DNA of 64,000 nucleotides from Solimonas sp. K1W22B-7 (GCF_003428335.1 NZ_CP031704.1:4030001-4094000); one strand, 5' to 3'; positions 11,129 to 19,941 are shown, counted from the first letter of the stretch. Numbers and translations: made by a program. Notes: generated by a model from the letters alone, not told the origin.

Positions 11129-12247
11129 TCAGTGCGAGGGCTTCACGCGCAACGAGCCCGCGGGCTGGGTGGCGTTGGTGAGGCTGGAGAAATCCGTGTG
11201 GCAGTAACCGCCGGGATTCTTTTCCAGGTAATCCTGGTGGTAGTCCTCGGCCGCGGCGAAATGGCTTAGCGGCAGCAGCTCGGTCACGATGGGCGCCGCC
11301 AGCTGGCCCTGCTCAGCCTTCATCGCTGCCTGGGCTACCGTGCGATCCGCCGGGTCCCTGTAGTAGATGCCGCTGCGGTATTGCCTGCCGCGATCGTTGC
11401 CCTGGCGATTGAGCGAGGTCGGATCGATGATCCTGAAAAACAGGGTGAGCAGCTTCTCCAGGCTGACTCTCGCGGGGTCGTAGCGGACGAGCACGGTTTC
11501 TGCGTGACCGGAGCCGCTGGAGACTTCTTCATAGCTGGGCTTGAGCGTCGTGCCGTTGGCGTAGCCGGACACGGCATCGGCCACGCCATAGACGCGCGCG
11601 AAGTAGGCTTCGACTCCCCAGAAGCAGCCACCGGCCAGCCAGATCTCCTTCAGCCCGGTCTTGCTGTAGTCCACGCCGATGTTGGGATTGATCGGGAACC
11701 GCGACTTGCTTCGTTTCCCGGGGCCCTTGGCTTCGTCGAAATGCGCCCGGATCCAGTCATTCGACACCTGGCCGGTGTGCACATCGAGCAGCTTCCCGGC
11801 GGAACCGATCCAGATCGACGATGGATACTTGTCCACGCCCAAGGAGGCGGCAAAGCGCCCCCCGGTGTCGATCAGCACAGGCACGCGGAAATTACGACGC
11901 TTGGCCCAGGTCCGGAATTCCTGCTCGTCCATCTCGCCGAGATAGTCCGGCGAGGCGATCGTCAGCACTTCGACGTCGTCGCCGGTGTTGGCCGCGAGTT
12001 CTTCCACCTCGGACATGCCGGCGAGGCAGATGGGACACCAGCTAGCCCAGAACTTCACGTAGACCTTCTTGCCCCGGTAGCTGGACAGGCTCACAGCTTT
12101 TCCATCCAGGTCGGGCAGTGTGAGGTCCAGCACAGGACCGGAGGGATCAGCGCCCGGGGAGGAGGAATCGCTGCCCTTCCCGCAGGCCGCGGTGCTGGTC
12201 AGGGCCAGCCCGAGCATGAATGCCAACAGCGGTTTCGACCAATTCAT
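11129..12247 (-). CDS. msrA: Lipoprotein fusion of TlpA-like thioredoxin and methionine sulfoxide reductase A
   Basis: A 372-residue envelope protein that would repair S-sulfoxides of methionine outside the cytoplasm. A lipobox ends at C22 (STAAC). Residues about 38-180 are a thioredoxin domain with W-C71-P-I-C74, and residues about 198-350 are MsrA with GGC208FWG and a C-terminal GGYCHTDFS. The order thioredoxin-MsrA matches the first two domains of neisserial PilB, but the MsrB domain is absent. The thioredoxin domain would recycle the MsrA cysteines. A Ser/Asp/Pro linker follows the lipid anchor. Start preceded by AGAGGAA. Divergent from the P450 gene. Confidence 0.92.
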   Translation of the reverse strand: MNWSKPLLAFMLGLALTSTAACGKGSDSSSPGADPSGPVLDLTLPDLDGKAVSLSSYRGKKVYVKFWASWCPICLAGMSEVEELAANTGDDVEVLTIASPDYLGEMDEQEFRTWAKRRNFRVPVLIDTGGRFAASLGVDKYPSSIWIGSAGKLLDVHTGQVSNDWIRAHFDEAKGPGKRSKSRFPINPNIGVDYSKTGLKEIWLAGGCFWGVEAYFARVYGVADAVSGYANGTTLKPSYEEVSSGSGHAETVLVRYDPARVSLEKLLTLFFRIIDPTSLNRQGNDRGRQYRSGIYYRDPADRTVAQAAMKAEQGQLAAPIVTELLPLSHFAAAEDYHQDYLEKNPGGYCHTDFSSLTNATQPAGSLRVKPSH

Positions 12248-12391
12248 GGGTTCCTCTGGGAAAGCAGCGCCGCCAGGCGGAATGGATCATCCGCAAGCCT
12301 AGATTACGGCGTACCCGTCACCGCCAATATGCCCAGGCGTCCTGCTCTTCGTCCCGAACGTCCCGGAATCGCCAGAGCACTTGACCCTCGA

Positions 12392-12421
12392 TATAATTGA
12401 TGTCAGTGTATTGACATCAAT
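12392..12421 (+). promoter_or_regulatory. P450 promoter with perfect 10-bp dyad operator
   Basis: A TATAAT box at 12392-12397 overlaps the left arm of a perfect inverted repeat at 12396-12421: ATTGATGTCA, a 6-base spacer (GTGTAT), then TGACATCAAT. A weak -35 (TCGCCA) lies 17 bases before TATAAT. The dyad covers the region around the start point, so a bound protein would block transcription. The P450 gene starts about 90 bases downstream. Confidence 0.65.
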
Positions 12422-12509
12422 ATTCGCAGCTTTGCAGGATGGCCGCTCGCCGGCGCCCTGTTCGCGCCTGCTGCCTTGCCAGCGATCCCAGACTCAAGCG
12501 GAGCAACCC

Positions 12510-13721
12510 ATGACTGCCGACTCCACTGCCCAGGCTTCCGCCCCAGGCTGCCCGGTCCATTCCGGCCGCGACGATCGCAAGAGCGCGAAGATCGCGGCGC
12601 AGAATCTCGCGCCGCCCAAGGATGCGCGTCTGATCAAGACCTTCGGCCTGGCACGCGAGATCCTGCGGTCCCCGGTGTCGAAGCAGGCCGGAGCGGGCGC
12701 GGAGCAGATCGTCCTCGACAACCCCGACCACATCTCGTTCTTCTTCCTCGATGGCGACCAGCACCGGAAGCGGCGCACGGCGGTGGCCAATTACTTTTCG
12801 ACCAAGACGATCGTGGCGCGCTACCACACGATCATGCAGCGCACCATGGACGCGCTGATCGCCCATCTGCAGGCCAAGGGTGAAGTGGAACTGGACGAAC
12901 TCAGCTTCCAGATGGCCGTGGACGTGGCGTCCGAAATCCTCGGGCTGACCAACAGCGGCGACAACCTCGCCCTGGCGCGCCGCATCAGGGGCATGCTCGA
13001 ACTCACCGACTTCCAGCGCCATGGGCCGATCCGGCGGATGTACTCCCAGATCCTGCTGGGCATCAAGGCTCTCGAGTTCATGCGCAAGGACCTCAAGCCC
13101 GCGGTCAAGGCACGCAGGATCGAACCTCGCGAAGACGTGATCTCCTACATGGTCAAGGAGAACTATTCGAAGAAGGCGATGTTCATCGAGTGCCTGACCT
13201 ACGGTTCCGCGGGCATGCTGACGACGCGCGAGTTCATCGTGATGGCGGCCTGGCATCTCTTCGACAACGAGGCGCTGCGCGACCGCTATCTTGCCGGCGA
13301 CGAGCCGGACCAGTTCGCGATCCTCGAGGAAATCCTGCGCCTGGAGCCGGTGGCCTCGCTGCTGCACCGCCGCCCCGTGCAGGAAATCCAGAGCGCCAAG
13401 GGCCATGTCGCCGCCAACGAACTGGTCTGCATCAGCCTGCGCGACGCCAACACCGACGAAGCGATCACCGGCCCCTGCCCCTACCAGCTCGATCCCGACC
13501 GCGCCAGGCGCGTGAAGATGATCGGCTCGTACATGAGCTTTGGCGACGGCCCGCACCGCTGCCCCGGTTCGCAGGTCGCCCTGCACGAGACGCGCATCTT
13601 CCTCGACCGGCTGTTCCGCATTCCGGGACTGCGCCTGAAGAACCCGCCGAACGTGACCTGGAACCAGCAGATCCAGGGCTACGAACTGCACGGCGCCGTC
13701 GTCGCGGTCGACCGCGCATGA
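12510..13721 (+). CDS. Cytochrome P450
   Basis: A 403-residue soluble bacterial P450 monooxygenase. The ExxR motif is E274-I-L-R277, the haem loop is F344-G-D-G-P-H-R-C351-P-G, and the I-helix region reads YGSAGMLTTREF, with Thr where oxygen-activating Thr is expected. The start MTADSTAQ follows CGGAG; a longer in-frame start at 12381 would lie inside the promoter. The ferredoxin gene follows after 31 bases, giving a class I electron-transfer pair without its reductase. The divergent neighbour is MsrA. Substrate unknown. Confidence 0.93.
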   Translation: MTADSTAQASAPGCPVHSGRDDRKSAKIAAQNLAPPKDARLIKTFGLAREILRSPVSKQAGAGAEQIVLDNPDHISFFFLDGDQHRKRRTAVANYFSTKTIVARYHTIMQRTMDALIAHLQAKGEVELDELSFQMAVDVASEILGLTNSGDNLALARRIRGMLELTDFQRHGPIRRMYSQILLGIKALEFMRKDLKPAVKARRIEPREDVISYMVKENYSKKAMFIECLTYGSAGMLTTREFIVMAAWHLFDNEALRDRYLAGDEPDQFAILEEILRLEPVASLLHRRPVQEIQSAKGHVAANELVCISLRDANTDEAITGPCPYQLDPDRARRVKMIGSYMSFGDGPHRCPGSQVALHETRIFLDRLFRIPGLRLKNPPNVTWNQQIQGYELHGAVVAVDRA

Positions 13722-13752
13722 CCCCTCCCCCATTTTTCGCGAAGAGATTGCG

Positions 13753-14073
13753 ATGGCGCATGTGACCTACATTACCTTCCACGGCAAGGAACAGACCGTC
13801 GAGCTCGGCTCGGGCGTGTCGCTGATGGAAGGGGCGATCCAGAACGACGTCGAAGGCATCGAGTCGATCTGTGGCGGCAACTGCTATTGCGGCATGTGCC
13901 GCGTCTACGTCGCGGAAGCCTGGCGCACGCGTGTCGGCGCAGCCGGAGACTTCGAACTGCCGGTACTCGAAGGCCTGGGCGAAGAACAGCCCGGCGCCCG
14001 CCTGGCCTGCCAGATCCAGGTTTCGGACGCGCTCCATGGCCTGGTCGTCCACCTGCCCGAAAAGCAGGGTTGA
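13753..14073 (+). CDS. [2Fe-2S] ferredoxin, putidaredoxin type
   Basis: A 106-residue electron carrier. The ligands C40, C46, C49 and C86 have the spacing of putidaredoxin. It lies 31 bases after the P450 gene and very likely feeds it. No ferredoxin reductase is adjacent; the only one in the window is at 39328-40551. Confidence 0.93.
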   Translation: MAHVTYITFHGKEQTVELGSGVSLMEGAIQNDVEGIESICGGNCYCGMCRVYVAEAWRTRVGAAGDFELPVLEGLGEEQPGARLACQIQVSDALHGLVVHLPEKQG

Positions 14074-14330
14074 TCGGCAGGGGTCCCGGCCTGGGCCGTC
14101 GGCAAGAAGCCACGGAAAGACCAGATCCTCGTACCCCCTCCATTTGAGGAGGGGACCTTGCCACGGAGTGCGCCCAGGCTAAGCTTGGATCGGCGCTCGA
14201 GCCTCGCGGCGCAGCCGGCGACAGACCGGACCTGCCTGCGATGGAGAACGGCAAGGCCGTCGTTGCCGGCCTGACGTCGCAGGATCCCGTCGATCGAAGG
14301 GCTTCGCAACACAACCCCGGGAGGGTCCCC

Positions 14331-14945
14331 ATGGCTGTTCGCTTCCTGAATTTCCTGCTGGAACGGCTGCTCATGCGCCGGCTGTGGGCCGCGTGGCGGG
14401 ATTGCCTCGCGGCGGCTGCCGTGCCGGGGAGCGGAGGGATCGTCGTCCTCGGCGACAGCATCACCCATGGCGGTCGCTGGGACCTGATGTTTCCCGGGCT
14501 GCCCATGCGCAACTTCGGCATCAGCGGCGAGCGCAGCGAGCATCTGCTGACCCGCCTGGACCCGATCATCGGCCTCCGGCCGGACAAGCTCTTCCTGCTG
14601 ATCGGCACGAACGACCTCTTCGTCGGCCGCAGCGTGGATGACATCTGCAGCGACGTCGACCAGATCATTGACCGGCTCAGCCGCGCCCTGCCCGATTGCA
14701 GGATCCACCTGCAGACCGTGATGCCTCGCGCGGAGAAGTACGCAGAACGCATCCGCGCACTGAACCTGCGCTACCGGGAAATCGCTTCCCGGCACGGCAT
14801 CCACCTGATCGACCTCTATCCGGTGTTCGAGGATGGCAAGGGCAAGCTGCGCAAGGCACTGACCTACGACGGCCTGCACCTGCAGGGCGCCGGGTACCGG
14901 ATCTGGGGCGAACTCCTGGAGCCCTACATCGTTGCGCAGCCGTAG
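14331..14945 (+). CDS. SGNH/GDSL hydrolase
   Basis: A 204-residue esterase-like hydrolase. Block I is GDSIT with Ser43, block II FGISGERSEHL gives the Gly, block III is IGTNDLF, and block V YDGLHLQGAG gives Asp and His. This resembles the platelet-activating-factor acetylhydrolase/TesA type. An N-terminal amphipathic stretch (RFLNFLLERLLMRRLW) may associate with the membrane; no cleavage site is clear. The start follows GGGAGGG. Acyl esters are the probable substrate class. Confidence 0.82.
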   Translation: MAVRFLNFLLERLLMRRLWAAWRDCLAAAAVPGSGGIVVLGDSITHGGRWDLMFPGLPMRNFGISGERSEHLLTRLDPIIGLRPDKLFLLIGTNDLFVGRSVDDICSDVDQIIDRLSRALPDCRIHLQTVMPRAEKYAERIRALNLRYREIASRHGIHLIDLYPVFEDGKGKLRKALTYDGLHLQGAGYRIWGELLEPYIVAQP

Positions 14946-14965
14946 CGATGCAGGCTAGCCGGCGT

Positions 14966-15721
14966 TCATGAGCCCCGCTCCCCGGCCCTGGCCAGCGCCA
15001 CGGCGTCGGGGCCCGCCGGGTAGCGCAGCTGCTTCGACCCGTCGGTGGCAGCGCGCCACACCGCCTCGGCGACATCCAGCCCGGTGGTGACCGCATCCGT
15101 CTGCGTGAGCATTGCGAACACGCTCTGCGCGAAAGGCGCATAGGCCTCCGGAACCAGCCCCTGCATGCGCGGTCCGCCGTTCTCCGCGAAGCGGGTGCCG
15201 GGGCCGTAACCGGGCTCGACCAGCTTGGCGCTCAGGCCAAAGGCCCCGAGCTCATGCGCCAGCGACGCGGTGAAGCCCTCGATGGCCATCTTGCTGGCGG
15301 TGTACACGGCCACCAGCGGCATCGGCGCCAGCGTGGCGCTGGAAGTGACGTTGACCACCACGCCGGCGCGCCGCTCGCGGAACCGCGGCAGCACCGCCTG
15401 CGTCATCGCCATCACGCCGAAGGTGTTGGTCTCGAACACCTCGCGCGTGGTTGCCATCGGCGTGGCCTCGAAGGCGCCGAACAGCCCGATGCCGGCGTTG
15501 TTGACCAGCACATCGATGGGGCCGCTGGCTTCGACCACGGCCGCGATACTCTCCGGGCGGGTCACGTCGAGCGCCAGGACCCGCAGCCGCTCCGACCGGG
15601 GCAGGACCTCTGCGCGAGGGCTGCGCATCGTGGCGATCACGTTCCAGCCCTGCGAAAGGAAGTGACGCGCAGTTTCCAGGCCGTAGCCCGACGAGCAGCC
15701 GGTGATGAGGACGGTTTTCAT
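14966..15721 (-). CDS. Short-chain dehydrogenase/reductase
   Basis: A 251-residue SDR of the DltE/retinol-dehydrogenase-like group. TGCSSGYG binds the cofactor near residue 8, NNAG follows near 80, and YTASK carries the catalytic pair. The start was set at MKTVLITG because AGGAGA is upstream. It is divergent from an AraC-family gene, which probably regulates it. Substrate unknown. Confidence 0.88.
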   Translation of the reverse strand: MKTVLITGCSSGYGLETARHFLSQGWNVIATMRSPRAEVLPRSERLRVLALDVTRPESIAAVVEASGPIDVLVNNAGIGLFGAFEATPMATTREVFETNTFGVMAMTQAVLPRFRERRAGVVVNVTSSATLAPMPLVAVYTASKMAIEGFTASLAHELGAFGLSAKLVEPGYGPGTRFAENGGPRMQGLVPEAYAPFAQSVFAMLTQTDAVTTGLDVAEAVWRAATDGSKQLRYPAGPDAVALARAGERGS

Positions 15722-15819
15722 GGATGTCTCCTGTGTGGTTTCCATGGCGCTCACGATAGAGGCATGATGACGGACGATCTATAATCAAACGTCCATCATT
15801 CATTATCAGGAGTCCAGCC

Positions 15820-16731
15820 TTGACGGACCCTCTTACACAGGTCATCGCCCTGCTCCGCCCCAGCGCGGTGTTCTCCAAGGGCATCAGCGGGGCCGGACCC
15901 TGGGCGGTGCGCTACTCGGTCTTCGGGCAGCCGAGCTTCTGCGTGGTGCTCCAGGGCAGCTGCCTGCTGGCCGTGGACGGCGAAGCCGCCATCACGCTGG
16001 AGGCGGGCGACTTCGTGCTCCTGCCGGCGACACCGGGTTTCACCATGTCCGGCTTCGCGCCGGCCAAGGCGGTATCGATGGATCCCAGGACCAACCCTGC
16101 GGCGACCGGCGAGCTGCGTCACGGCAACCGCGGCGGCCCGCCCGACGTGCGCCTGCTCGGAGGCTACTTCGTCTTCGACTCGCCCGATGCGGAGCTGCTG
16201 GTGTCGCTGTTGCCCGCGCTGGTGCACGTGCGCGGCGTGGAGCGCCTGTCGGTGCTGGTACGCCTGCTGAGCGAAGAATCGAAGGAGCGGCGTTCAGGCC
16301 GCGAGCTGGTGTTGACGCGCCTGGTGGAGGTGCTGCTGATCGAGGCCCTGCGGGCGGCGCCCGGGGACAGTGCGCCCCCCGGCCTGCTCAGGGGGCTGGC
16401 CGATGCACGGCTGGCGCGGGCCCTGCGCCATGTGCATGGCGACCCCGCCCGCCCCTGGACGGTGGCCGATCTGGCGCGGAAATCCGCACTGTCGCGCTCG
16501 GCTTTCTTCGAGCGCTTTACGCGAGCGCTGGGCTTGTCGCCGATGGAATATCTCGTCGCCTGGCGCATGGCCATCGCCAAGGGCTTGCTGCGTCGCCAGG
16601 AGTTCGGGCTCGCCGAGGTCGCCGAACGCGTGGGCTACGGTTCGGCGAGTGCCTTCAGCACGGCCTTCAGCCGCTACGTCGGGCAGTCTCCCGGCCAGTA
16701 CGCGCGCCATCCTCCGGCCGGCCCGGGCTAG
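15820..16731 (+). CDS. AraC-family regulator with cupin N-domain
   Basis: A 303-residue regulator. The N-terminal half is a cupin_6-type sensor (CVVLQGSCLLAVDGEAAITL) and the last 100 residues hold the double helix-turn-helix (WTVADLARKSALSRSAFFER and GLAEVAERVGYGSASAFSTA). The start is TTG, following CAGGAG eight bases before. It is divergent from the SDR gene. The gap holds TATAAT and the half-sites GGACG and CGTCC on either side of it, a plausible operator. Confidence 0.88.
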   Translation: MTDPLTQVIALLRPSAVFSKGISGAGPWAVRYSVFGQPSFCVVLQGSCLLAVDGEAAITLEAGDFVLLPATPGFTMSGFAPAKAVSMDPRTNPAATGELRHGNRGGPPDVRLLGGYFVFDSPDAELLVSLLPALVHVRGVERLSVLVRLLSEESKERRSGRELVLTRLVEVLLIEALRAAPGDSAPPGLLRGLADARLARALRHVHGDPARPWTVADLARKSALSRSAFFERFTRALGLSPMEYLVAWRMAIAKGLLRRQEFGLAEVAERVGYGSASAFSTAFSRYVGQSPGQYARHPPAGPG

Positions 16732-16736
16732 GGGCC

Positions 16737-17003
16737 TCAGCGCAGCTGGCTGTCCTTGCTGCCGCGCCGGTTGTAGCCGCTGAACGCCGTGGCCTCGCGG
16801 TCATGTGCGTCCTGGCAGGCCACGCACAGCCGCACGCCCGGGACGGCCAGCCGACGGCCTTCGGGAATCGCGGCGTCGCACTCGGCGCAATGGCTCAGGC
16901 TGGGGCCCGCGGGCAGGCCGCTGCGTGCGCGCGCCACGGCATCGGTGACCGTCGCATCGATCTGTTCCTGCACCGCGCCTTCACGTGCCCAACCCGTAGC
17001 CAT
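16737..17003 (-). CDS. DksA/TraR-type C4 zinc-finger protein
   Basis: An 88-residue protein with C39-x2-C42 and C60-x2-C63, the zinc finger of the DksA/TraR family, and a short helical N-terminus. It is far shorter than DksA (about 150 residues) and lacks the long coiled coil, so it is like the small phage/plasmid TraR or YbiI proteins. It may bind the RNA polymerase secondary channel; this is inference. It is convergent with the AraC gene, only 5 bases apart. Confidence 0.78.
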   Translation of the reverse strand: MATGWAREGAVQEQIDATVTDAVARARSGLPAGPSLSHCAECDAAIPEGRRLAVPGVRLCVACQDAHDREATAFSGYNRRGSKDSQLR

Positions 17004-17185
17004 TGCCTTGCTCCCGCTCTTGCCCTTCCAGGATTCCCTGCCCGGGAAATAGTGCCATCGGCCCTGGGTTCAAGGGTTTCCAGAGTAAAAAATGCGCAGG
17101 GTTCCGGGATTCAAGCTCACCGGCAGCTTTGTGCCTGAAGCGGACTCCATCCACGGTCTTGCCGGCTCGATGGCATCATGAGGCC

Positions 17186-18286
17186 ATGCCACGTGCCCTT
17201 CAGCTCGACGACCTGCGCCGCCATGCCATCGGGCGCAGCTTGTTCACTCCAACCACGCTATCGCGCGCGATCGAGCGCTTGGGCTTCGTGCAAGCCGATC
17301 CCATCCGCGCACCGGCCCGCGCGCAGGACCTGAACCTGCGCCTCCGGGTGGCCGGCTACACCGCCGGCGAGCTCGAGCGGCGCTACCCGCGGCTATCGGT
17401 AGAAGAGGACTTCTTCGTCAACTACGGATTCCTGCCGCGGCGCCACCTGGCACTGATGCACCCCCGCACGCCGCGAACCGAATGGACTCCAGCGCGCTGG
17501 CAGCAGGCACAAGAGGTGCTGTTCTTCGTACGGGAGCGCGGCACGGTGCATCCGCGTGAGGTGGACGCGCAGTTCGCCCACGGCAAGACCCGCAACTGGT
17601 TCGGCGGTTCGTCGAACGCCAGCACCCAACTGCTGGATGGCATGCATTACCGCGGCCTGTTGCGCGTGGCGCGGCGCGATGCTGGCGTGCGTGTCTACGC
17701 GGCACGCGATGCGCAGGAGCCTGAGCCTGATGAAGCCGGGATCCACGCCCGCATGGACCAGCTGCTCGACCTGGTGATCGCCAAATACGCACCCCTCCCT
17801 GCCGCCGGCTTGGGGCAGCTCGCCAACCTGCTCGGTGGCGGTGTACCCCAATGGCGCGGCGAGCGTCAGGCGGCCCTGAGGCGGGCGAAAGCACGTTCGG
17901 CTCATGCGCACGTCGAAGGGGTTGACTGGTACTGGCCCGCCGATGAGCGCCCGGCCTCAGGACGCTACGACATCCCCGAACGCGTTTACCTGCTGGCGCC
18001 CTTCGATCCGGTGGTCTGGGACCGCCGCCGCTTCGAGCACTTCTGGGGCTGGGCCTATCGCTTTGAGGCCTACACGCCGGCGCCCAGGCGCCGGTTCGGC
18101 CACTACGCGCTGCCCTTGTTGTGGCGTGATCAGGTGATCGGCTGGGCCAACGCCGCTGTACAGGCTGGGCAGCTGCAGTTGGAGTGCGGCTATGTCAGTG
18201 GTCGCGCTCCGCGCGAGCTGGCCTTTCGCAGGGCTCTGGACGAGGAGCGGCACCGCCTGTCCACCTTCCTGTGTCTGGGCGGCTGA
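17186..18286 (+). CDS. Winged-helix DNA glycosylase, YcaQ/AlkZ family
   Basis: A 366-residue member of the HTH_42 (YcaQ/AlkZ) family, DNA glycosylases that unhook interstrand cross-links or remove alkylated bases. Visible marks are LGFVQADPIRAPARAQDLNL near residues 31-50, including the Q-x-D catalytic motif, the FVNYGFLPRRHLALMHPR segment, and the C-terminal LLAPFDPVVWDRRRFEHFWG. The start MPRALQLDDLRR is the first with coding character. Single gene, with a REP-like repeat after it. Substrate preference cannot be told. Confidence 0.85.
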   Translation: MPRALQLDDLRRHAIGRSLFTPTTLSRAIERLGFVQADPIRAPARAQDLNLRLRVAGYTAGELERRYPRLSVEEDFFVNYGFLPRRHLALMHPRTPRTEWTPARWQQAQEVLFFVRERGTVHPREVDAQFAHGKTRNWFGGSSNASTQLLDGMHYRGLLRVARRDAGVRVYAARDAQEPEPDEAGIHARMDQLLDLVIAKYAPLPAAGLGQLANLLGGGVPQWRGERQAALRRAKARSAHAHVEGVDWYWPADERPASGRYDIPERVYLLAPFDPVVWDRRRFEHFWGWAYRFEAYTPAPRRRFGHYALPLLWRDQVIGWANAAVQAGQLQLECGYVSGRAPRELAFRRALDEERHRLSTFLCLGG

Positions 18287-18302
18287 TAGCCAAGGGAGTG
18301 TC

Positions 18303-18372
18303 AGTGCAGTAGGGCGGATCGTTGATCCGCCTTTCGCGACAGGCGGGTCAAGGACCTGCCCTACGTGAACTA
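18303..18372. repeat. REP-like double hairpin, first copy of a 40-bp direct repeat
   Basis: A hairpin GGCGGATC / GATCCGCC is followed by a second, GGCGGGTC / GACCTGCC, and ends in GTGAACTA. The last 40 bases (18333-18372) recur at 18727-18766 with two mismatches. The final CTA is the stop codon of the leftward hypothetical gene. Outer GTAGGGC and GCCCTAC arms close the structure. Confidence 0.75.
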
Positions 18373-18690
18373 AATCCTGTCCTTCAGCGGTGGGGGCCCA
18401 TACAGTGCAGTCTCCCACTCCTCTAGGGGAGGTTCGATCTTAAATGTTGGATCAAAGTACGACTTCAAGTAGTCGGTCGCGCGCTTTTGCGCATAAGTGA
18501 AATTCAGCACCTGGCCATTCTCGTCAAGTTCGATGACGTTGGCGAAGATGGCGTAGACCTGTTCGATCGCACTCGGTTCGTTGCCATAAAGGCTCAAGTA
18601 ATCGACGTCTTCGAGCATGTAGTGCGATCCGCTAGTCATGAAGTATGCAAAGGTCCTGAGCGCTCCGCTAAAGTCATTGCTCAATTTCAT
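18370..18690 (-). CDS. Hypothetical protein flanked by direct repeats
   Basis: A 106-residue soluble acidic protein: MKLSNDFSGALRTFAYFMTSG at the start, aromatic and acidic in the middle, ending ETALYGPPPLKDRI. The start follows GGAG nine bases upstream. GC content and third-position GC look lower than in neighbours, and near-identical 40-bp repeats flank it, suggesting acquisition as a cassette. Such small acidic single-domain proteins are often immunity or DUF-type genes; I do not recognise the family with certainty and assign no function. Confidence 0.6.
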   Translation of the reverse strand: MKLSNDFSGALRTFAYFMTSGSHYMLEDVDYLSLYGNEPSAIEQVYAIFANVIELDENGQVLNFTYAQKRATDYLKSYFDPTFKIEPPLEEWETALYGPPPLKDRI

Positions 18691-18726
18691 GGCTACATCT
18701 CCAAAATGGTCCAATTCCCAGCTTAA

Positions 18727-18766
18727 TTCGCGACAGGCGAGTCAAGGACCCGCCCTACGTGAACTA
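18727..18766. repeat. Second copy of the 40-bp direct repeat
   Basis: 38 of 40 bases match 18333-18372. It can form the single hairpin GGCGAGTC / GACCCGCC with one mismatch, and lies just upstream of the hypothetical gene. Confidence 0.75.
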
Positions 18767-18816
18767 CCTTAAGCCGAGGCATCCGAGAAATTCCGCGGCG
18801 TCTTGGTGAAAAAGCC

Positions 18817-18858
18817 GCCCCTCACCCCAACCCTCTCCCCGCAAGCGGGGCGAGGGAG
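18817..18858. repeat. Intergenic palindromic repeat
   Basis: A stem CCCTCTCCCCGC / GCGGGGCGAGGG with an AA loop, preceded by CCCCTCACCCCAA. This is a widespread intergenic palindrome type in proteobacteria. On the leftward strand it follows the AraC gene and is succeeded by a CTTTTTC stretch, so it may help end that transcript. Confidence 0.55.
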
Positions 18859-18927
18859 AAAAAGCAAGGTAGGATGCGGTGAATGAAATGAACCGCATCA
18901 ATCGCGACCATGCGCGCCCCACACCCA

Positions 18928-19941
18928 TCAACTGGCGGAAATCCTTCCGGCCTGCCGCACGGACTGCGCCGAGACGCCGTGCCAGCGTCGGAATGAGCGG
19001 CTGAAGGCGCTCACCTCCGAGTAGCCGAGGATTTCGGCAATCTCCGCGATAGCCAACGTGGAGCTGCGCAGGTAGCGCAGCGCAAGGTCGGCGCGCACCT
19101 GGTCCTTGATGCCCTTGAAGCTCTGGTCCTGCTTCAGCAAATGATCCTGCAGCGTGCGCGTGGTCATGCCCATCGCGCGGCTGACGTCGTCGACCGTGCA
19201 GGAGGCGAAAGGCAGCAGTGCGCGCACGATGCCTTCGACGCGGGTGGTGATGCCGGGGTCCTGGACCTCGTGCTCCAGGCGCAGGACGGAGCGCATCACC
19301 GCGCGCGTGTGCGAGCCGCCGGTGTTGAGCAGCAGCGCCAGCGTGGCGCGGTCTGCATACACGGCGTTGCGATCCTGGTTGAAGCGGACGTTGGGGCCGA
19401 AGACGCGGTGGTGCGCGCTCAGGTCCGGCGGCGCGGCATGCCGGAACATCACGCCCGGCGGATTCCAGCTGGAGGGGGCGTGGGCGCGGAACTCGTTGCT
19501 GCCCAGCGCGAACACGAACTCCACCGCCTGCACGGTGCTTTCCTCCACGCCGGCTACGGCATCCCAGCACAGCAGCAGGCCATCGCCGGCAGGCTCCATC
19601 GTCACGATCGCCGCACGGGTGTAGAAGTCGTAGTTGGCGGCCAGATCCTCCATGAACTGGCGCACGGTGCCGGCGTTGCGCAGCAGCACCCAGAGGGGGC
19701 CGAGGATCGCCAGCGTGCTGCGGCTGGCGAGGCGCATGCCGAAGTCGCGGCAGCGGCAGGTCCCGGCCGCCTGCTCCAGCAGCCGGTAGGTGGTGGCACC
19801 CGGAATCGGAATGTCCGGATGGTCGAAGGCCTTGGGGGACAGGCCCGCAATCCCGGCAACGACCGCGGGGTCGCTGCCGAGGCTGCGGATCAGGTCCGCG
19901 ATCGGCAGCAGCACCTCGCCGGGAAAGTAGTTGCCAGCCAT
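18928..19941 (-). CDS. AraC-family regulator, Arabinose_bd/OruR type
   Basis: A 337-residue regulator with the N-terminal Arabinose_bd-like domain (from GLSPKAFDHPDIPIPG to SWNPPGVMFRHAAPP) and a C-terminal helix-turn-helix pair (TVDDVSRAMGMTTRTLQDHL and AIAEIAEILGYSEVSAFSRS). It is divergent from the multihaem cytochrome and the esterase/SDR/BVMO genes, which it probably controls. Start at ATG (MAGNYF); a TTG five codons upstream is possible. Confidence 0.87.
   Translation of the reverse strand: MAGNYFPGEVLLPIADLIRSLGSDPAVVAGIAGLSPKAFDHPDIPIPGATTYRLLEQAAGTCRCRDFGMRLASRSTLAILGPLWVLLRNAGTVRQFMEDLAANYDFYTRAAIVTMEPAGDGLLLCWDAVAGVEESTVQAVEFVFALGSNEFRAHAPSSWNPPGVMFRHAAPPDLSAHHRVFGPNVRFNQDRNAVYADRATLALLLNTGGSHTRAVMRSVLRLEHEVQDPGITTRVEGIVRALLPFASCTVDDVSRAMGMTTRTLQDHLLKQDQSFKGIKDQVRADLALRYLRSSTLAIAEIAEILGYSEVSAFSRSFRRWHGVSAQSVRQAGRISAS

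Noticed and set aside
14134-14154. Hairpin CCCCTCC / GGAGGGG after the ferredoxin gene as a terminator.
   Set aside because: The stem is short, the loop A/T-rich and no T-tract follows on either strand, so it was not called.
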